This document shows, in pieces, positions 9,648-19,057 of a stretch of DNA of 64,000 nt. The notes under the pieces were generated by a model. That model searched no databases. It had not been told where the DNA came from and saw only the letters and a program-made list of their open reading frames with translations. Both the position numbers and the translations under genes were made by a program. Numbering within the stretch: position 1 is the stretch's first letter; each line of letters opens with the position of its first letter. This DNA is from Bacillus sp. S3 (GTDB lineage Bacteria; Bacillota; Bacilli; Bacillales; Cytobacillaceae), in contig NZ_CP039727.1 of NCBI RefSeq assembly GCF_005154805.1, forward strand, positions 431,501-495,500. Reading direction: 5' to 3'.

Positions 9648-9752
9648 TTACTGTCGAATAAGCTGTGGTTATTATCGGATAGACTGTTTTTACTGTCGGA
9701 TAACATAGGTTTACTATCCGACCAGCCGAGTTTACTGTCGTATAGCCATTTC
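9648..9752. repeat. Five tandem 21-bp repeats (TTACTGTCGGATA type)
   Basis: Five units of exactly 21 bp start at 9648, 9669, 9690, 9711 and 9732, each beginning TTACTGTCGgata or TTATTATCGgata with variable ends. They lie between the aceA terminator and yueI. On the minus strand they create an open frame with a seven-residue repeat (consensus DSKxxLS), which I take as a by-product. The rest of 9571-9826 holds nothing I recognise. Confidence 0.85.
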
Positions 9753-9841
9753 TCCCCCCATCCCGATTCGTAATTTTGGTTTGGAACACTTTTTAGGGTA
9801 TGATCATAGATAATAGTAGCCTTTAAATGGAGATGATTTTT

Positions 9842-10273
9842 TTGAAGAAACCTACCGTTGACGAGGTCTTGCAGCAAGGCATATATGGCACTTTAGAAAC
9901 AAAACCGGATGAACGGCGTAAATACTTAGGGACGATTAGAGAACGAATCATTGTTGCTCTGTATAAGGACCAGGTGGCTGAAGCAGCAGTTTATCCGCAA
10001 ATTGAGCAGTCGATGAAGGAAAATCCAGGGGCACAACTTTTTCTAAATGGAAACATGAGCTATGAGGAATTATCAAAGTATGTTAAATTGGCTACGAAAC
10101 GAAAGATTGATCATAAGATCGTCACAAATAAAGAGCACGACACGGAAATTGGCTTACTATTAGCCATGCCCCACGCGATTGACAAAGAGGAAATTTTCAT
10201 CACAAAAAAAGCGCCAAACCTAGAAATGCCTCAGGAAAAAAAGGGACTATTTTCAAAGATATTTAAATGGTAA
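9842..10273 (+). CDS. yueI: YueI family protein (DUF1694)
   Basis: A small soluble protein of about 143 residues related to B. subtilis YueI, a family of unknown function. The central segments (IVALYKDQV, LFLNGNMSYEELSKY and NKEHDTEIGLLLAMPHAI) fit the family. I choose the TTG at 9842 because GGAGATG sits at 9829-9835; an in-frame ATG at 9827 overlaps that ribosome binding site. In B. subtilis yueI adjoins the pncA and pncB homologues yueJ-yueK; here those lie 26 kb away. Confidence 0.8.
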   Translation: MKKPTVDEVLQQGIYGTLETKPDERRKYLGTIRERIIVALYKDQVAEAAVYPQIEQSMKENPGAQLFLNGNMSYEELSKYVKLATKRKIDHKIVTNKEHDTEIGLLLAMPHAIDKEEIFITKKAPNLEMPQEKKGLFSKIFKW

Positions 10274-10282
10274 ATGAGAAGT

Positions 10283-10312
10283 GTGTGATTCAATTCAGAA
10301 TTGCACATTTTT
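10283..10312 (+). terminator. Terminator after yueI
   Basis: Stem GTGTGATTC/GAATTGCAC with a 6-nt loop is followed by two T-rich runs. Confidence 0.75.
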
Positions 10313-10388
10313 TATTTTTTTAAGACAAAACGGCGCGTAATTGTCGTAAGATTAAGATAATACAAATGCATAAATGGGGGAAGAGCTC

Positions 10389-10736
10389 TTGAATCAAAAA
10401 TCACTATGGCTGTCATCACTAATCATCTCTCTAGGAATAATTATTGGCTGTTCTCTAATTGCTTTTAAAGCTTTACCCGCTTCAACCGAGCCAATAAATA
10501 AAGATGCAGTGGAAGGTAGTGTCATGCTTGATTTAGAAGGTGTGTCGAAATTTCTCGGTTTTTCATCCGAAGAATTGAAAATGATTATCGCTAGTGAAAA
10601 AAAGGATTTGGAGATAAATGGAGGGTTTGAAGGTGTGATGCTGCCTTATATTACGGTAGAAGGTAATCTATATTTTGAAAAAACAAAGCTGTTACTTTGG
10701 GCGCAGCAGAATGCTGAGCTACGGAAGGAATATTAA
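10389..10736 (+). CDS. Small membrane-anchored protein of unknown function
   Basis: About 115 residues with one N-terminal hydrophobic segment (LWLSSLIISLGIIIGCSLIA). The IIGC at its end is a weak lipobox, so it may be a lipoprotein or a single-pass membrane protein. The exposed part resembles a small helical DNA-binding-like or excisionase-like fold (VSKFLGFSSEELKMII), but I cannot name a family. The TTG at 10389 follows GGGGGAAG at a good distance; an ATG at 10374 would lie inside that ribosome binding site. fosB follows after 17 nt. Confidence 0.65.
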   Translation: MNQKSLWLSSLIISLGIIIGCSLIAFKALPASTEPINKDAVEGSVMLDLEGVSKFLGFSSEELKMIIASEKKDLEINGGFEGVMLPYITVEGNLYFEKTKLLLWAQQNAELRKEY

Positions 10737-10753
10737 TTTAAAAAGGTGAGAGT

Positions 10754-11176
10754 ATGACGATAAAAGGAATAAACCATTTACTATTTTCCGTTTCCAATTT
10801 GGATCAATCGATAGAATTTTATCAGAATGTGTTTGATGCGAAGCTTTTGGTGAAGGGGAGAAGCACTGCCTATTTTGATTTAAATGGCCTGTGGCTTGCT
10901 CTTAATCTAGAAAAAGACATCCCTCGTAATGAAATAAACCAGTCGTATACTCATATTGCATTTTCAATCGAAGAAGCGGACTTTTCAAAAATGGTTGAGA
11001 AACTAAAGAGATTGAATGTCAATATTTTGCCTGGACGGACAAGAGATGAAAGGGATAAAAAATCAATTTATTTCACCGACCCGGATGGGCATAAATTTGA
11101 GTTTCATACAGGAACATTACAAGATCGAATGGATTTTTATAAGCAGGAAAAAGGGTATATGGATATTTACAATTGA
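10754..11176 (+). CDS. fosB: FosB metallothiol (bacillithiol) transferase
   Basis: A 140-residue VOC-fold enzyme that inactivates fosfomycin by adding bacillithiol. The metal ligands H8, H67 and E116 are in place, and the conserved segments [20 protein letters not shown] and [12 protein letters not shown] are very close to B. subtilis FosB. AAAGGTGAG precedes the ATG. It lies 17 nt after the small membrane protein, so co-transcription is likely. It indicates a bacillithiol-producing host. Confidence 0.93.
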   Translation: MTIKGINHLLFSVSNLDQSIEFYQNVFDAKLLVKGRSTAYFDLNGLWLALNLEKDIPRNEINQSYTHIAFSIEEADFSKMVEKLKRLNVNILPGRTRDERDKKSIYFTDPDGHKFEFHTGTLQDRMDFYKQEKGYMDIYN

Positions 11177-11202
11177 AAAAGGGACTAAGTTTTTAGGTGA
11201 GT

Positions 11203-11306
11203 GTTCATGGGGACATTAAACGTCGAGCAAGAGCTGAAATTGCCCTCATGAGGCGTTCATGAGGACAAAACTCGTCAACCAGGAGCCGAAACTGTCCTCA
11301 TGAAGC
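11203..11306. repeat. Two tandem 52-bp hairpin repeats (TTCATGAGGACA type)
   Basis: Two units start at 11203 and 11255. Each opens with GTTCATGrGGACA and closes with TGyCCTCATGA, so each can fold into a hairpin. The unit length equals that of the array at 5690, but the arm sequence differs. The second unit ends at the stop codon of the convergent OsmC gene. Confidence 0.8.
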
Positions 11307-11307
11307 C

Positions 11308-11766
11308 CTAGCCCAATATATTTGCTATCTCCACCGTCGCGTCCAGTTCAACAATCACATTCCCTTGAACAGCGCGGCTAATCATACAGGATGTTTCCGC
11401 CTTTTTAGCAAGCCGCCCCGTTATTTCAACATCTTTTTCAGTAGCTCCAGGCTTCAAGACAATACGAGGGCGGTGGATAATTTTTTTATAGGTTATAACT
11501 CCTCTAGTTACATCAACAATTCCCTCAGATTCCATTGTTAAACCTACCTTCTCAAGACCGCTGCGTTCCATCATCGCCGCAAGGGTAATGATATAGCAGG
11601 TTGCCGCGGCCCCAAGCAGCATCTCATCGGGATTGGTGCCGACACCGGGTCCGTCCATTTCCGGCGGTATGGAGACTTTAGTTTTTAAATTCTCGGCCTC
11701 GATTTCCCCAACATCGTTCCGTAATCCCGGCCAGTTGGCTTTTAAGTGGAAAATATGTTCTGCCAT
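11308..11766 (-). CDS. OsmC/Ohr family peroxiredoxin-like protein
   Basis: A 152-residue OsmC-fold protein. The two redox cysteines of the family are visible: C57 in GAAATCYIITLAAMMER and C127 in KAETSCMISRA. Family members reduce organic hydroperoxides. It resembles the YmaD/YhfA branch rather than classical Ohr. It has its own ribosome binding site (GGAGG upstream of the ATG) and is transcribed towards fosB. Confidence 0.85.
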   Translation of the reverse strand: MAEHIFHLKANWPGLRNDVGEIEAENLKTKVSIPPEMDGPGVGTNPDEMLLGAAATCYIITLAAMMERSGLEKVGLTMESEGIVDVTRGVITYKKIIHRPRIVLKPGATEKDVEITGRLAKKAETSCMISRAVQGNVIVELDATVEIANILG

Positions 11767-11857
11767 GTTAAATTTCCTCCAATTCTAGTTTTGCTCCCAC
11801 GTCATTTGGAAAATATGGTATGGTTATTTTGATATGTTTAAAATGGAGCAGTGATAA

Positions 11858-12343
11858 ATGAAAATTATCTTTAAAATGACCATGTTTCTAATTCTTCTTT
11901 TATATTTAGCGATTCTTTCAAAATTAATTTTGTTTAAATACATCCCGTTATCTGAAATTATTAATCACTTTAACTTTACCTATGATGAATACCACTGGCG
12001 ATCAAATAATTTCGTCCCCTTTAAAACCATCTATTTTTATCTGTTTTTAGCAGATATCAATTTAAATATCCGGATTGAGAATGTAGCAGGGAATATCATC
12101 GGTTTTATGCCCTTCGGATTTATCTTACCATTACTGGCGAAAAAGTTTCAAAAGCTTGGCGCTATAACCGTTGCCACCTTTAGCTTAAGCCTGACGTTCG
12201 AACTATTGCAGCTAGTATTTGAATTTGGCAGCTTTGATGTGGATGATTTGATTTTGAATACCATTGGCGGGATATTGGGGTACCTGCCTATTAAAATTGT
12301 TTTCTTGTTGATCCAATCGAAAAATAAAGAAAAGGCCTTTTAG
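11858..12343 (+). CDS. VanZ family membrane protein
   Basis: A 161-residue protein with four predicted membrane segments and the VanZ pattern: an FVPFKTI motif near residue 57, the NVAGNIIGFMPFGFILPLL block and a final FDVDDLILNTIGGILGY. VanZ homologues are linked to teicoplanin tolerance, but this chromosomal gene has no van context and its role is unknown. Confidence 0.85.
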   Translation: MKIIFKMTMFLILLLYLAILSKLILFKYIPLSEIINHFNFTYDEYHWRSNNFVPFKTIYFYLFLADINLNIRIENVAGNIIGFMPFGFILPLLAKKFQKLGAITVATFSLSLTFELLQLVFEFGSFDVDDLILNTIGGILGYLPIKIVFLLIQSKNKEKAF

Positions 12344-12356
12344 GGGTAAAATAATA

Positions 12357-12408
12357 TAAAAAAACCAACCAATGCGCTCTCTAAAAGGAGCCATTGGTTG
12401 GTTTTTCA
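12357..12408. terminator. Bidirectional terminator between vanZ-like and lysozyme-like genes
   Basis: A 15-bp perfect inverted repeat (AAAAACCAACCAATG and its complement, at 12360-12374 and 12392-12406) has A and T runs on both sides. The right arm lies inside the last codons of the minus-strand lysozyme-like gene. Confidence 0.88.
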
Positions 12409-13040
12409 CTAGCATTTACTGGAATACTATCAGCCAACAATTTCATGTTTTTCACTACCTTTGTGCTGTAGGTAAAATCGCCATAACAATAAGGATAGCG
12501 AAAATTATCTTTATCGCCGCCGCAATTATAAAGGGTTGGCTTTTCTTTTGCGCGGAGGAGTGAGTATTCCTTCGCCAGTTCCTCGCTATGTTTGCCGCCG
12601 TGCTGCGCTACATAATCGATATATCCGCTCCCCATGTTATAAGCTTGAATAATTGTGGAGAAATCCACCTTTTTCTGATTTCCATAGGTTAATACTCTTT
12701 GAAAATGTTTTACTCCAGCCTCGATACTTTGCTTTGGGTCTGTGATTGTGTTCCTTGGTAGACCGGCAGATTCTGATGCCTGCATAGGATCCCCGCCTTT
12801 TCCGTGGCTTTCCTGCTGCATCAAGGCAACTAGGACGGGGGTGTGTTCCTCAAGCTGATATTTTGCTAATTCATCGTAAATCTGCGGGCTATATTTTTTT
12901 ACATCAGCAAATGGATCATTTTTTACTATTTGGGGAAGGGAATTTTGTTTTTGAAAATAATGTTGAAACATCGCCAAACCACAAAATATAATAAACAGCA
13001 CGAAAAAGGTTCTGAACTTCTTCCGTCTTCGTTTTTTCAT
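12381..13040 (-). CDS. Lysozyme-like (CwlT-type) cell wall hydrolase
   Basis: A 219-residue protein with a basic N terminus and one membrane or signal segment (about 9-27), followed by a lysozyme-like domain. ALMQQESHGKGGDPMQASES around residues 72-91 contains the probable catalytic E77, and QAYNMGSGYIDY is typical of muramidase/lytic transglycosylase folds such as the CwlT N-terminal domain. It probably acts on peptidoglycan outside the membrane. The stop codon lies in the loop of the shared terminator. Confidence 0.85.
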   Translation of the reverse strand: MKKRRRKKFRTFFVLFIIFCGLAMFQHYFQKQNSLPQIVKNDPFADVKKYSPQIYDELAKYQLEEHTPVLVALMQQESHGKGGDPMQASESAGLPRNTITDPKQSIEAGVKHFQRVLTYGNQKKVDFSTIIQAYNMGSGYIDYVAQHGGKHSEELAKEYSLLRAKEKPTLYNCGGDKDNFRYPYCYGDFTYSTKVVKNMKLLADSIPVNASEKPTNGSF

Positions 13041-13252
13041 TAATAAACTCTCCTAAATCAATTCTGCATGGACTATTATAATGGTTTGTTAAAGCAAAGT
13101 CAGTGATAAACGTTTAAATAGAGGCTCAATTCAATAAAAGTAATCTAAAAATACAAACTATTGCCCATACTGAAGAAGGAATCATTGCGGTAAAGCGGAA
13201 AAGTTTGATATTATCAATAGTAAAATAACATTGGGATTGGGGGTTATGGATA

Positions 13253-13552
13253 ATGTCACGAATTTCAGAGGAACAAGTGAAGCATGTTGCCAATCTAGCG
13301 CGATTGGCAATCTCGGAAGAAGAAACAGAAAAGTTCACAAAACAGCTCGATGCCATCATTACGTTTGCTGAGCAATTAAATGAATTGGATACGGAAAATG
13401 TGGAGCCTACATACCATGTGCTTGATATGAAAAATGTCTTACGTGAGGATGTTCCACAGCAAGGATTGCCGCGGGAAGAGGTACTGAAAAATGCACCGGA
13501 ACATCAGGACGGACAAATTAAAGTACCGAACATAATGGGAAAGGAGGATTAA
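13253..13552 (+). CDS. gatC: Glu-tRNA(Gln)/Asp-tRNA(Asn) amidotransferase subunit C
   Basis: This 99-residue subunit stabilises GatA in the amidotransferase that converts Glu-tRNA(Gln) to Gln-tRNA(Gln). It starts [18 protein letters not shown], typical of GatC, and ends 4 nt before gatA. It is the first gene of the gatCAB operon. Confidence 0.95.
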   Translation: MSRISEEQVKHVANLARLAISEEETEKFTKQLDAIITFAEQLNELDTENVEPTYHVLDMKNVLREDVPQQGLPREEVLKNAPEHQDGQIKVPNIMGKED

Positions 13553-13556
13553 TAAG

Positions 13557-15014
13557 ATGAGTTTATTTGATTATAAGGTCTCAGACCTTCATGAACTAAT
13601 ACATAAAAAAGAACTAAAAGTAACAGATTTAGTCGATGAATCATATAAGCGGATTGGTCAAGTCGAGGACAAGGTCCAGGCTTTTTTAAAGTTGGATGAA
13701 GAACAAGCTAGAAAATCCGCAAAGGTATTTGATGAAAAGGTAAATACAGGCGCAGAAAAAGGATTATTATTCGGAATGCCAATCGGCGTAAAGGACAATA
13801 TTGTCACTAAAGGCTTACGAACAACTTGTGCGAGTAAGATCCTCGAAAATTTTGATCCGATTTATGACGCAACAGTTGTGCAAAAGCTGCAGCAGGCAGA
13901 AACGGTGACAATCGGAAAGCTAAATATGGACGAGTTTGCAATGGGTTCTTCAAATGAAAACTCAGCATTTAAAAAGACCCGTAATCCATGGGCTCTTGAC
14001 AGAGTGCCAGGGGGTTCTTCAGGCGGTTCAGCGGCAGCGGTCGCGGCTGGAGAAGTACTATTTTCATTAGGCTCTGATACGGGCGGTTCCATTCGCCAGC
14101 CCGCTTCCTTCTGCGGTGTGGTTGGAATGAAGCCAACATATGGCCGCGTTTCCCGTTTTGGATTAGTTGCCTTCGCTTCATCACTTGATCAAATCGGACC
14201 GATTACGAGAACCGTTGAAGACAATGCATATTTATTACAGGCTATTTCTGGTCTTGATCCAATGGATTCGACTTCAGCGAATGTGGATGTTCCGAACTTT
14301 GCAAGTGCCTTAACAGGTAACGTAAAGGGTCTGAAAATCGCGGTGCCAAAAGAATATCTTGGTGAAGGTGTCAGTGAGGCCGTTCGTCAATCGGTGTTAG
14401 ATGCGTTAAAGGTACTTGAAGGTCTTGGTGCAGTATGGGAAGAGGTTTCTTTGCCACATTCTAAGTATGCTCTTGCAGCCTATTATCTGCTTTCCTCATC
14501 AGAAGCGTCAGCGAACTTAGCCCGTTTCGACGGTGTGCGTTACGGTTACCGGACACCAGATCCAGAAAGTTTGATCGATTTATATAAAAAGTCCCGTGCA
14601 GAAGGCTTCGGCGATGAAGTCAAACGCCGCATTATGCTCGGAACGTTTGCGTTAAGCTCAGGTTATTATGATGCTTATTATAAAAAAGCACAGCAGGTTC
14701 GGACTTTGATTAAGAAGGATTTTGAGGATGTGTTTGCCAAATACGATGTAATCGTTGGGCCGACAACGCCAACTCCAGCTTTTAAAATTGGTGAAAACAT
14801 CGAGGATCCGTTAACAATGTACGCGAATGATATTTTAACGATTCCTTTGAATCTTGCAGGTTTGCCGGGGATATCCGTTCCATGTGGCTTTGATGCGGGT
14901 CTGCCGTTAGGATTACAAGTAATCGGCAAGTATTTTGACGAAGCAGCCATTTACCGTGTAGCCCATGCGTTTGAGCAGGCAACTAATTTCCATAAACAAA
15001 AGCCGGAATTGTAG
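13557..15014 (+). CDS. gatA: Glu-tRNA(Gln) amidotransferase subunit A
   Basis: This 485-residue amidase releases ammonia from glutamine and channels it to GatB. The Ser-cisSer-Lys triad regions are intact: GVKDNI at about 78, [14 protein letters not shown] at about 152 and [10 protein letters not shown] at about 175. AAGGAGG lies in the gatC 3' end. gatB begins 12 nt after its stop. Confidence 0.97.
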   Translation: MSLFDYKVSDLHELIHKKELKVTDLVDESYKRIGQVEDKVQAFLKLDEEQARKSAKVFDEKVNTGAEKGLLFGMPIGVKDNIVTKGLRTTCASKILENFDPIYDATVVQKLQQAETVTIGKLNMDEFAMGSSNENSAFKKTRNPWALDRVPGGSSGGSAAAVAAGEVLFSLGSDTGGSIRQPASFCGVVGMKPTYGRVSRFGLVAFASSLDQIGPITRTVEDNAYLLQAISGLDPMDSTSANVDVPNFASALTGNVKGLKIAVPKEYLGEGVSEAVRQSVLDALKVLEGLGAVWEEVSLPHSKYALAAYYLLSSSEASANLARFDGVRYGYRTPDPESLIDLYKKSRAEGFGDEVKRRIMLGTFALSSGYYDAYYKKAQQVRTLIKKDFEDVFAKYDVIVGPTTPTPAFKIGENIEDPLTMYANDILTIPLNLAGLPGISVPCGFDAGLPLGLQVIGKYFDEAAIYRVAHAFEQATNFHKQKPEL

Positions 15015-15026
15015 GGGGTGAAAACA

Positions 15027-16454
15027 ATGGAATTTGAAACAGTGATTGGACTTGAAGTCCATGTCGAATTAAAAACAGATTCAAAAATTTTCTCAGCAAG
15101 CCCAAACCATTTTGGTGCTGAGCCAAATACGAATACAAGTGTCATTGACCTAGGATACCCAGGGGTCTTGCCTGTCCTTAATAAAAAGGCCGTTGAATTC
15201 GGGATGAAAGCGGCTATGGCGCTAAACTGTGAAGTTGCCAGCCATACGAAATTTGACCGTAAAAACTATTTTTACCCCGATAATCCAAAGGCTTACCAAA
15301 TCTCACAATTTGACAAGCCTATTGGCGAGCATGGCTGGATTGAGATTGAGGTAAATGGCTATACGAAACGGATTGGGATTACGAGAATCCATTTGGAAGA
15401 GGATGCCGGTAAGCTGAACCATGGCAAGGGTTATTCTTTGGTTGATTACAACCGCCAAGGGACGCCACTTGTTGAAATTGTTTCGGAGCCTGACATCCGT
15501 ACCCCTGATGAAGCCTATGCCTATCTTGAAAAATTAAAGTCCATCATTCAATACACAGGCGTTTCCGATTGTAAAATGGAAGAGGGCTCACTCCGTTGTG
15601 ACGCCAATATTTCAATTCGTCCGCTGGGACAAGAGGAATTCGGTACCAAAACGGAATTGAAAAACCTAAACTCGTTCAACTTTGTCCGAAAAGGCCTTGA
15701 GTATGAAGAAAAACGCCAAAGAGAAGTTGTTTCAGCAGGTGGAGTCATTGAGCAGGAAACCCGTCGTTTCGATGAGTCCACTGGTGCGACGTTGCTCATG
15801 AGGGTGAAGGAAGGTTCGGATGATTACCGGTACTTCCCGGAACCGGACTTACTCGATATCTATATTGATGAGGATTGGAAAGCTCGTATTCGTGCGGAAA
15901 TCCCTGAGCTTCCTGATGCTCGGCAAAAGCGCTATATAGAAGACCTTGGCTTACCTGTGTATGACGCTAAGGTATTGACAGTTACGAAGGAAATGGCTGA
16001 TTTCTTTGAGGCGACGGTAGGTGGCGGCGCCGATGCAAAGCTTGCTTCGAACTGGATTATGGGTGATGTTTCTGCTTATTTGAATGCAGAGTCAAAGGAG
16101 CTTGATCAGATTGCGTTAACGCCAGAAGGACTTGCCGGAATGATTAAGCTGATCGAAAACGGTACAATTTCATCGAAAATCGCGAAAACAGTTTTTCTGG
16201 AATTAATCGAAAACGGTGGCGATGCCGAGAAAATTGTGAAGGAAAAAGGTCTCGTACAAATTTCTGATGAAGGGACTCTTTTGAAAATTATCGCAGAAGT
16301 GCTCGATGCCAACCCGAAATCGATTGAAGATTTCAAGGATGGGAAAAATAAAGCGGTAGGATTCCTTGTTGGACAATTGATGAAGGCGACCAAGGGACAA
16401 GCCAATCCGCAAATGGTTAATAAATTATTACAGCAGGAATTACAAAAGCGATAA
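15027..16454 (+). CDS. gatB: Glu-tRNA(Gln)/Asp-tRNA(Asn) amidotransferase subunit B
   Basis: This 475-residue kinase-like subunit activates and amidates the mischarged t[28 protein letters not shown]-like [17 protein letters not shown], and the YRYFPEPDL motif are typical, and the C-terminal YqeY-like tail is complete. The ATG at 15027 is preferred over a GTG at 15018, which is part of the AGGGGGTG ribosome binding site. A strong terminator follows. In B. subtilis yerO, yerP and dgkB come next; here they do not. Confidence 0.97.
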   Translation: MEFETVIGLEVHVELKTDSKIFSASPNHFGAEPNTNTSVIDLGYPGVLPVLNKKAVEFGMKAAMALNCEVASHTKFDRKNYFYPDNPKAYQISQFDKPIGEHGWIEIEVNGYTKRIGITRIHLEEDAGKLNHGKGYSLVDYNRQGTPLVEIVSEPDIRTPDEAYAYLEKLKSIIQYTGVSDCKMEEGSLRCDANISIRPLGQEEFGTKTELKNLNSFNFVRKGLEYEEKRQREVVSAGGVIEQETRRFDESTGATLLMRVKEGSDDYRYFPEPDLLDIYIDEDWKARIRAEIPELPDARQKRYIEDLGLPVYDAKVLTVTKEMADFFEATVGGGADAKLASNWIMGDVSAYLNAESKELDQIALTPEGLAGMIKLIENGTISSKIAKTVFLELIENGGDAEKIVKEKGLVQISDEGTLLKIIAEVLDANPKSIEDFKDGKNKAVGFLVGQLMKATKGQANPQMVNKLLQQELQKR

Positions 16455-16459
16455 AAATG

Positions 16460-16492
16460 AAAGCTGGCAGAAGCTACTCTGCCAGCTTTTTT
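16460..16492 (+). terminator. Terminator of gatCAB
   Basis: Arms AAAGCTGGCAG and CTGCCAGCTTT with an 8-nt loop, followed by T residues, start 5 nt after the gatB stop. Confidence 0.93.
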
Positions 16493-16577
16493 ATTGGGAA
16501 AAAAGTCGAGCGAATTTCGACATTCTTTGTTTCAATTTCCCGGGAAAAAGCTATATGGTATAAGGATTCGGCCTGTT

Positions 16578-16600
16578 TTCAAACAAACGTTTAATTGAAA
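16578..16600. promoter_or_regulatory. Operator-like motif, single copy
   Basis: This segment begins TTCAAACAAACG and continues TTTAATTG. It matches the arms of the longer palindrome at 16759-16811, 180 bp downstream. It probably binds the same (unidentified, TetR-like) regulator if the site is still functional. Confidence 0.35.
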
Positions 16601-16758
16601 GTAAAATATAGAAGTCCTTGTCGAAGAGTGTAAGATGAGTCGAGAAGGGCAGTTGTTCGCCAGGGATTGCGGATAAAGCGAAGAATGGAGCTCTAATTTC
16701 GACAGTATTTGCAATCATTTTCTGGGATAATCCCTTTAATCAAAGGCTTAGTTACGGA

Positions 16759-16811
16759 TTCAAACAAACATTTGATTGGTATATTTTTTACCAAACAATC
16801 GTTTGTTTGAA
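16759..16811. promoter_or_regulatory. Long operator-like inverted repeat
   Basis: Two 23-nt arms, matching at 20 of 23 positions, flank a 7-nt AT spacer. The outer arms are TTCAAACAAAC and GTTTGTTTGAA. Size and symmetry suit a double TetR-family operator, and no adjacent target gene remains. Confidence 0.45.
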
Positions 16812-16941
16812 ATTGGTTATAATATTGATATAACGGGCTTTAGTTATTAAAATTACTAAAATATTTGTTGAATTATGGCCTGTAAAAAAAAGGGAAAAAG
16901 GCATGTTTTTACAGGTTATTTAGAAATTAGATACCACTGAA

Positions 16942-16983
16942 AACAAAAAAAGAGGTATCTAATAAGCCCTTAGATACCCTCTC
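16942..16983 (-). terminator. Terminator of the VOC-family gene
   Basis: Read on the minus strand, GAGGGTATCTAA and TTAGATACCTC form a stem around a short loop, followed by a T run. Confidence 0.85.
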
Positions 16984-16990
16984 CTTAGAA

Positions 16991-17422
16991 TTAAAACGCA
17001 ATCATCGCCCCGCGTTCATCAAAGACAGAGCTTGGATTCCAAGCTACCTCCCATAGATTGTTTTCAGGGTCGGCAAAATAGGCAGTGCGTCCGCCCCAAA
17101 AGGCATCACTTGGTTCGCGCAATATTTTCCCTCCGGCTTCACGTATTTCCTCAATGGTTGAGTCAACTTGCGCCGGTTTCTCCACGTTTATCGCGAAGGT
17201 CACAGCCCGATAGGTTTCGGGGGATTGCGGCAGATCAATGCCCGCGTCCTTGGCTAACTCTGCAATCGGAAACAGTGATAGCAGGACACCTGCTGTCTTA
17301 AAGACCGCGTATTGATTAGAGCTAAATTCAGTTTCTTCCCAGCCCAGCGATTTGTAAAATGCACGTAAAACAGGTAAATCAAATGCACCTATTGTGAGCA
17401 AGCTTACTCTCTGTGGAACCAT
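16991..17422 (-). CDS. VOC family (glyoxalase/bleomycin resistance-like) protein
   Basis: A 143-residue protein with two beta-alpha-beta-beta-beta VOC units. The second half has YFADPENNLWEVAWNP, which supplies the usual C-terminal Glu ligand. The substrate is not apparent. It has its own ribosome binding site (GGGGG upstream of the ATG) and its own terminator, and sits upstream of putP on the other side of a second terminator. Confidence 0.82.
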   Translation of the reverse strand: MVPQRVSLLTIGAFDLPVLRAFYKSLGWEETEFSSNQYAVFKTAGVLLSLFPIAELAKDAGIDLPQSPETYRAVTFAINVEKPAQVDSTIEEIREAGGKILREPSDAFWGGRTAYFADPENNLWEVAWNPSSVFDERGAMIAF

Positions 17423-17512
17423 GATTCTATACCCCCATTAAAGATCTTTTCCTTTTATTGTTCTTTATGTGTTTTTGAATATCCTCCTTGAAGGGGACGC
17501 TGTTGGATTTAA

Positions 17513-17550
17513 ATAAAAAACGCTCGAATTTTTCAATTGAAAATTCGAGC
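17513..17550 (-). terminator. Terminator of putP
   Basis: GCTCGAATTTT and AAAATTCGAGC form a stem around a 7-nt loop. On the minus strand it is followed by GTTTTTTATTT, directly downstream of the putP stop. Confidence 0.9.
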
Positions 17551-17563
17551 ATTTCTAATGTTA

Positions 17564-19057
17564 CTATTCTTGTTTTAAAAGGCGGACACTTTCATCAAAT
17601 TCCTTCTCGATCGCTTCATTTTTCTTATACGTGATTAAGCTGACAACAACAGCTACAATCAGGTTGAGGATAAAGCCCGGAACGATTTCATAGAGTGATT
17701 CACCGAAAAAGACCGTACCAAGGTCGCCATTTTTCCAGACGATGACGGTAACAGCACCGACGATCATGCCGAACAGGGCGCCCCAGTTCGTAATCCTTTT
17801 CCAAAATAGACTTAATAAAATGATCGGGCCAAAGGAGGCGCCGAAGCCTGCCCATGCATAGGCAACCAGATCTAAAATAGTGCTATTTTGTTTGAAAGCA
17901 AGTGCTGATGCAACGATCGCAACAAGAAGGACTGCCATTCTTCCTAAGAAAACAAGATGCTGATCCTTTGCCTCTTTATTCATGACGACTTTGTATAAAT
18001 CTTCAACCAGGGCACTCGATGTTACGATCAGTTGTGAAGAAATCGTACTCATAATCGCTGCTAGAATTGCAGCCAATGCAAATCCTGCAAAAATAGGATG
18101 GAATAAAATCTGACTTAATTCTATAAAGACGGCTTCAGGATTTTCTAAAACATGCTGAGGATTATTATGGAAATAAGCGATCCCAATTAATCCAGTAAAG
18201 ATGGTGCCCACAAGTGAGATAATCATCCAGCTCATGCCAATACGACGGGCGCTCTTTGTTTCTTTAATTGTTTTGATGGCCATAAAGCGGACAATAATAT
18301 GCGGCTGGCCAAAATAGCCAAGCCCCCATGCCATTGCTGAGATAATTCCAATTACCGTTGTCCCTTTTAATAAGTCTAGTCTTGCAGGGTCAATTGCCCG
18401 AATGGTATCAAACGTTTCAGCAGGTCCGCCAGTGCTGAATATTCCGATTGCTGGAACGAGTAATAGGGCAATCAGCATCATTAATCCTTGAATAAAATCG
18501 GTATAACTTACTGCCAGGAACCCGCCAAATAAGGTGTAGGCAACAACCACACCGCCTACGATATAAAGACCCGTATGGTAGCTTGTTCCGAATGAGCTTT
18601 CGAAAAATACTGCTCCAGAAACCATCCCCGATGATACATAGAAAGTAAAGAAAATAAGAATAACAATACCTGAAACGATACGGAGTAGTTTCGATTTGTC
18701 TTTAAAGCGGTTCTCAAGGTAGCTTGGAATCGTGATCGAATCATTGGCAACCTGAGTGTACGAGCGCAGACGTGGTGCAACTAAGAGCCAGTTTAGATAA
18801 GCACCGATTGTTAGACCTATGGCAATCCAGGCATCAGCTAAACCGGTTACATAAATTCCGCCGGGCAAGCCCATTAATAGCCAGCCGCTCATGTCGGCAG
18901 CGCCAGCACTTAAGGCAGTTACTGCAGGTCCTAATGACCTTCCCCCAAGCATGTAATCCGTTAGATTGCTTGTTTTTCGATAGGAATACCAGCCGATAAA
19001 TAACATCATTGCGATATATACTCCAATTGAAACCAGTTGCAGTGAAACATCGGACAT
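17564..19057 (-). CDS. putP: Sodium/proline symporter (PutP/OpuE family)
   Basis: A 497-residue sodium:solute symporter with about 12-13 membrane segments. The family blocks GWYSYRKTSNLTDYMLGGRSLGP, AGAADMSGWLLMGLPG and the WAGFGASFGPIILLSLFW region are conserved with Bacillus PutP and OpuE. Sequence alone does not decide between proline catabolism and osmoprotection. B. subtilis opuE lies next to gatCAB, which favours an OpuE-like ancestry for this copy. AGGGGG precedes the ATG. Confidence 0.9.
   Translation of the reverse strand: MSDVSLQLVSIGVYIAMMLFIGWYSYRKTSNLTDYMLGGRSLGPAVTALSAGAADMSGWLLMGLPGGIYVTGLADAWIAIGLTIGAYLNWLLVAPRLRSYTQVANDSITIPSYLENRFKDKSKLLRIVSGIVILIFFTFYVSSGMVSGAVFFESSFGTSYHTGLYIVGGVVVAYTLFGGFLAVSYTDFIQGLMMLIALLLVPAIGIFSTGGPAETFDTIRAIDPARLDLLKGTTVIGIISAMAWGLGYFGQPHIIVRFMAIKTIKETKSARRIGMSWMIISLVGTIFTGLIGIAYFHNNPQHVLENPEAVFIELSQILFHPIFAGFALAAILAAIMSTISSQLIVTSSALVEDLYKVVMNKEAKDQHLVFLGRMAVLLVAIVASALAFKQNSTILDLVAYAWAGFGASFGPIILLSLFWKRITNWGALFGMIVGAVTVIVWKNGDLGTVFFGESLYEIVPGFILNLIVAVVVSLITYKKNEAIEKEFDESVRLLKQE

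Larger units (their letters stand above)
16494..16941. other. Gene-free stretch after gatB with operator-like palindromes
   Basis: I see no credible gene here. Three copies of CAAACAAACRTTTRATTG occur (16580 plus, 16761 plus, and about 16794-16810 minus). In B. subtilis a TetR-family gene (yerO) and an RND exporter gene (yerP/swrC) sit at this place, so this may be leftover regulatory DNA from that locus. Confidence 0.45.

Noticed and set aside
9563..9877. 104-residue minus-strand frame with a seven-residue repeat
   Set aside because: It is created by the 21-bp tandem repeats and the aceA terminator, lacks a ribosome binding site and overlaps the yueI start.
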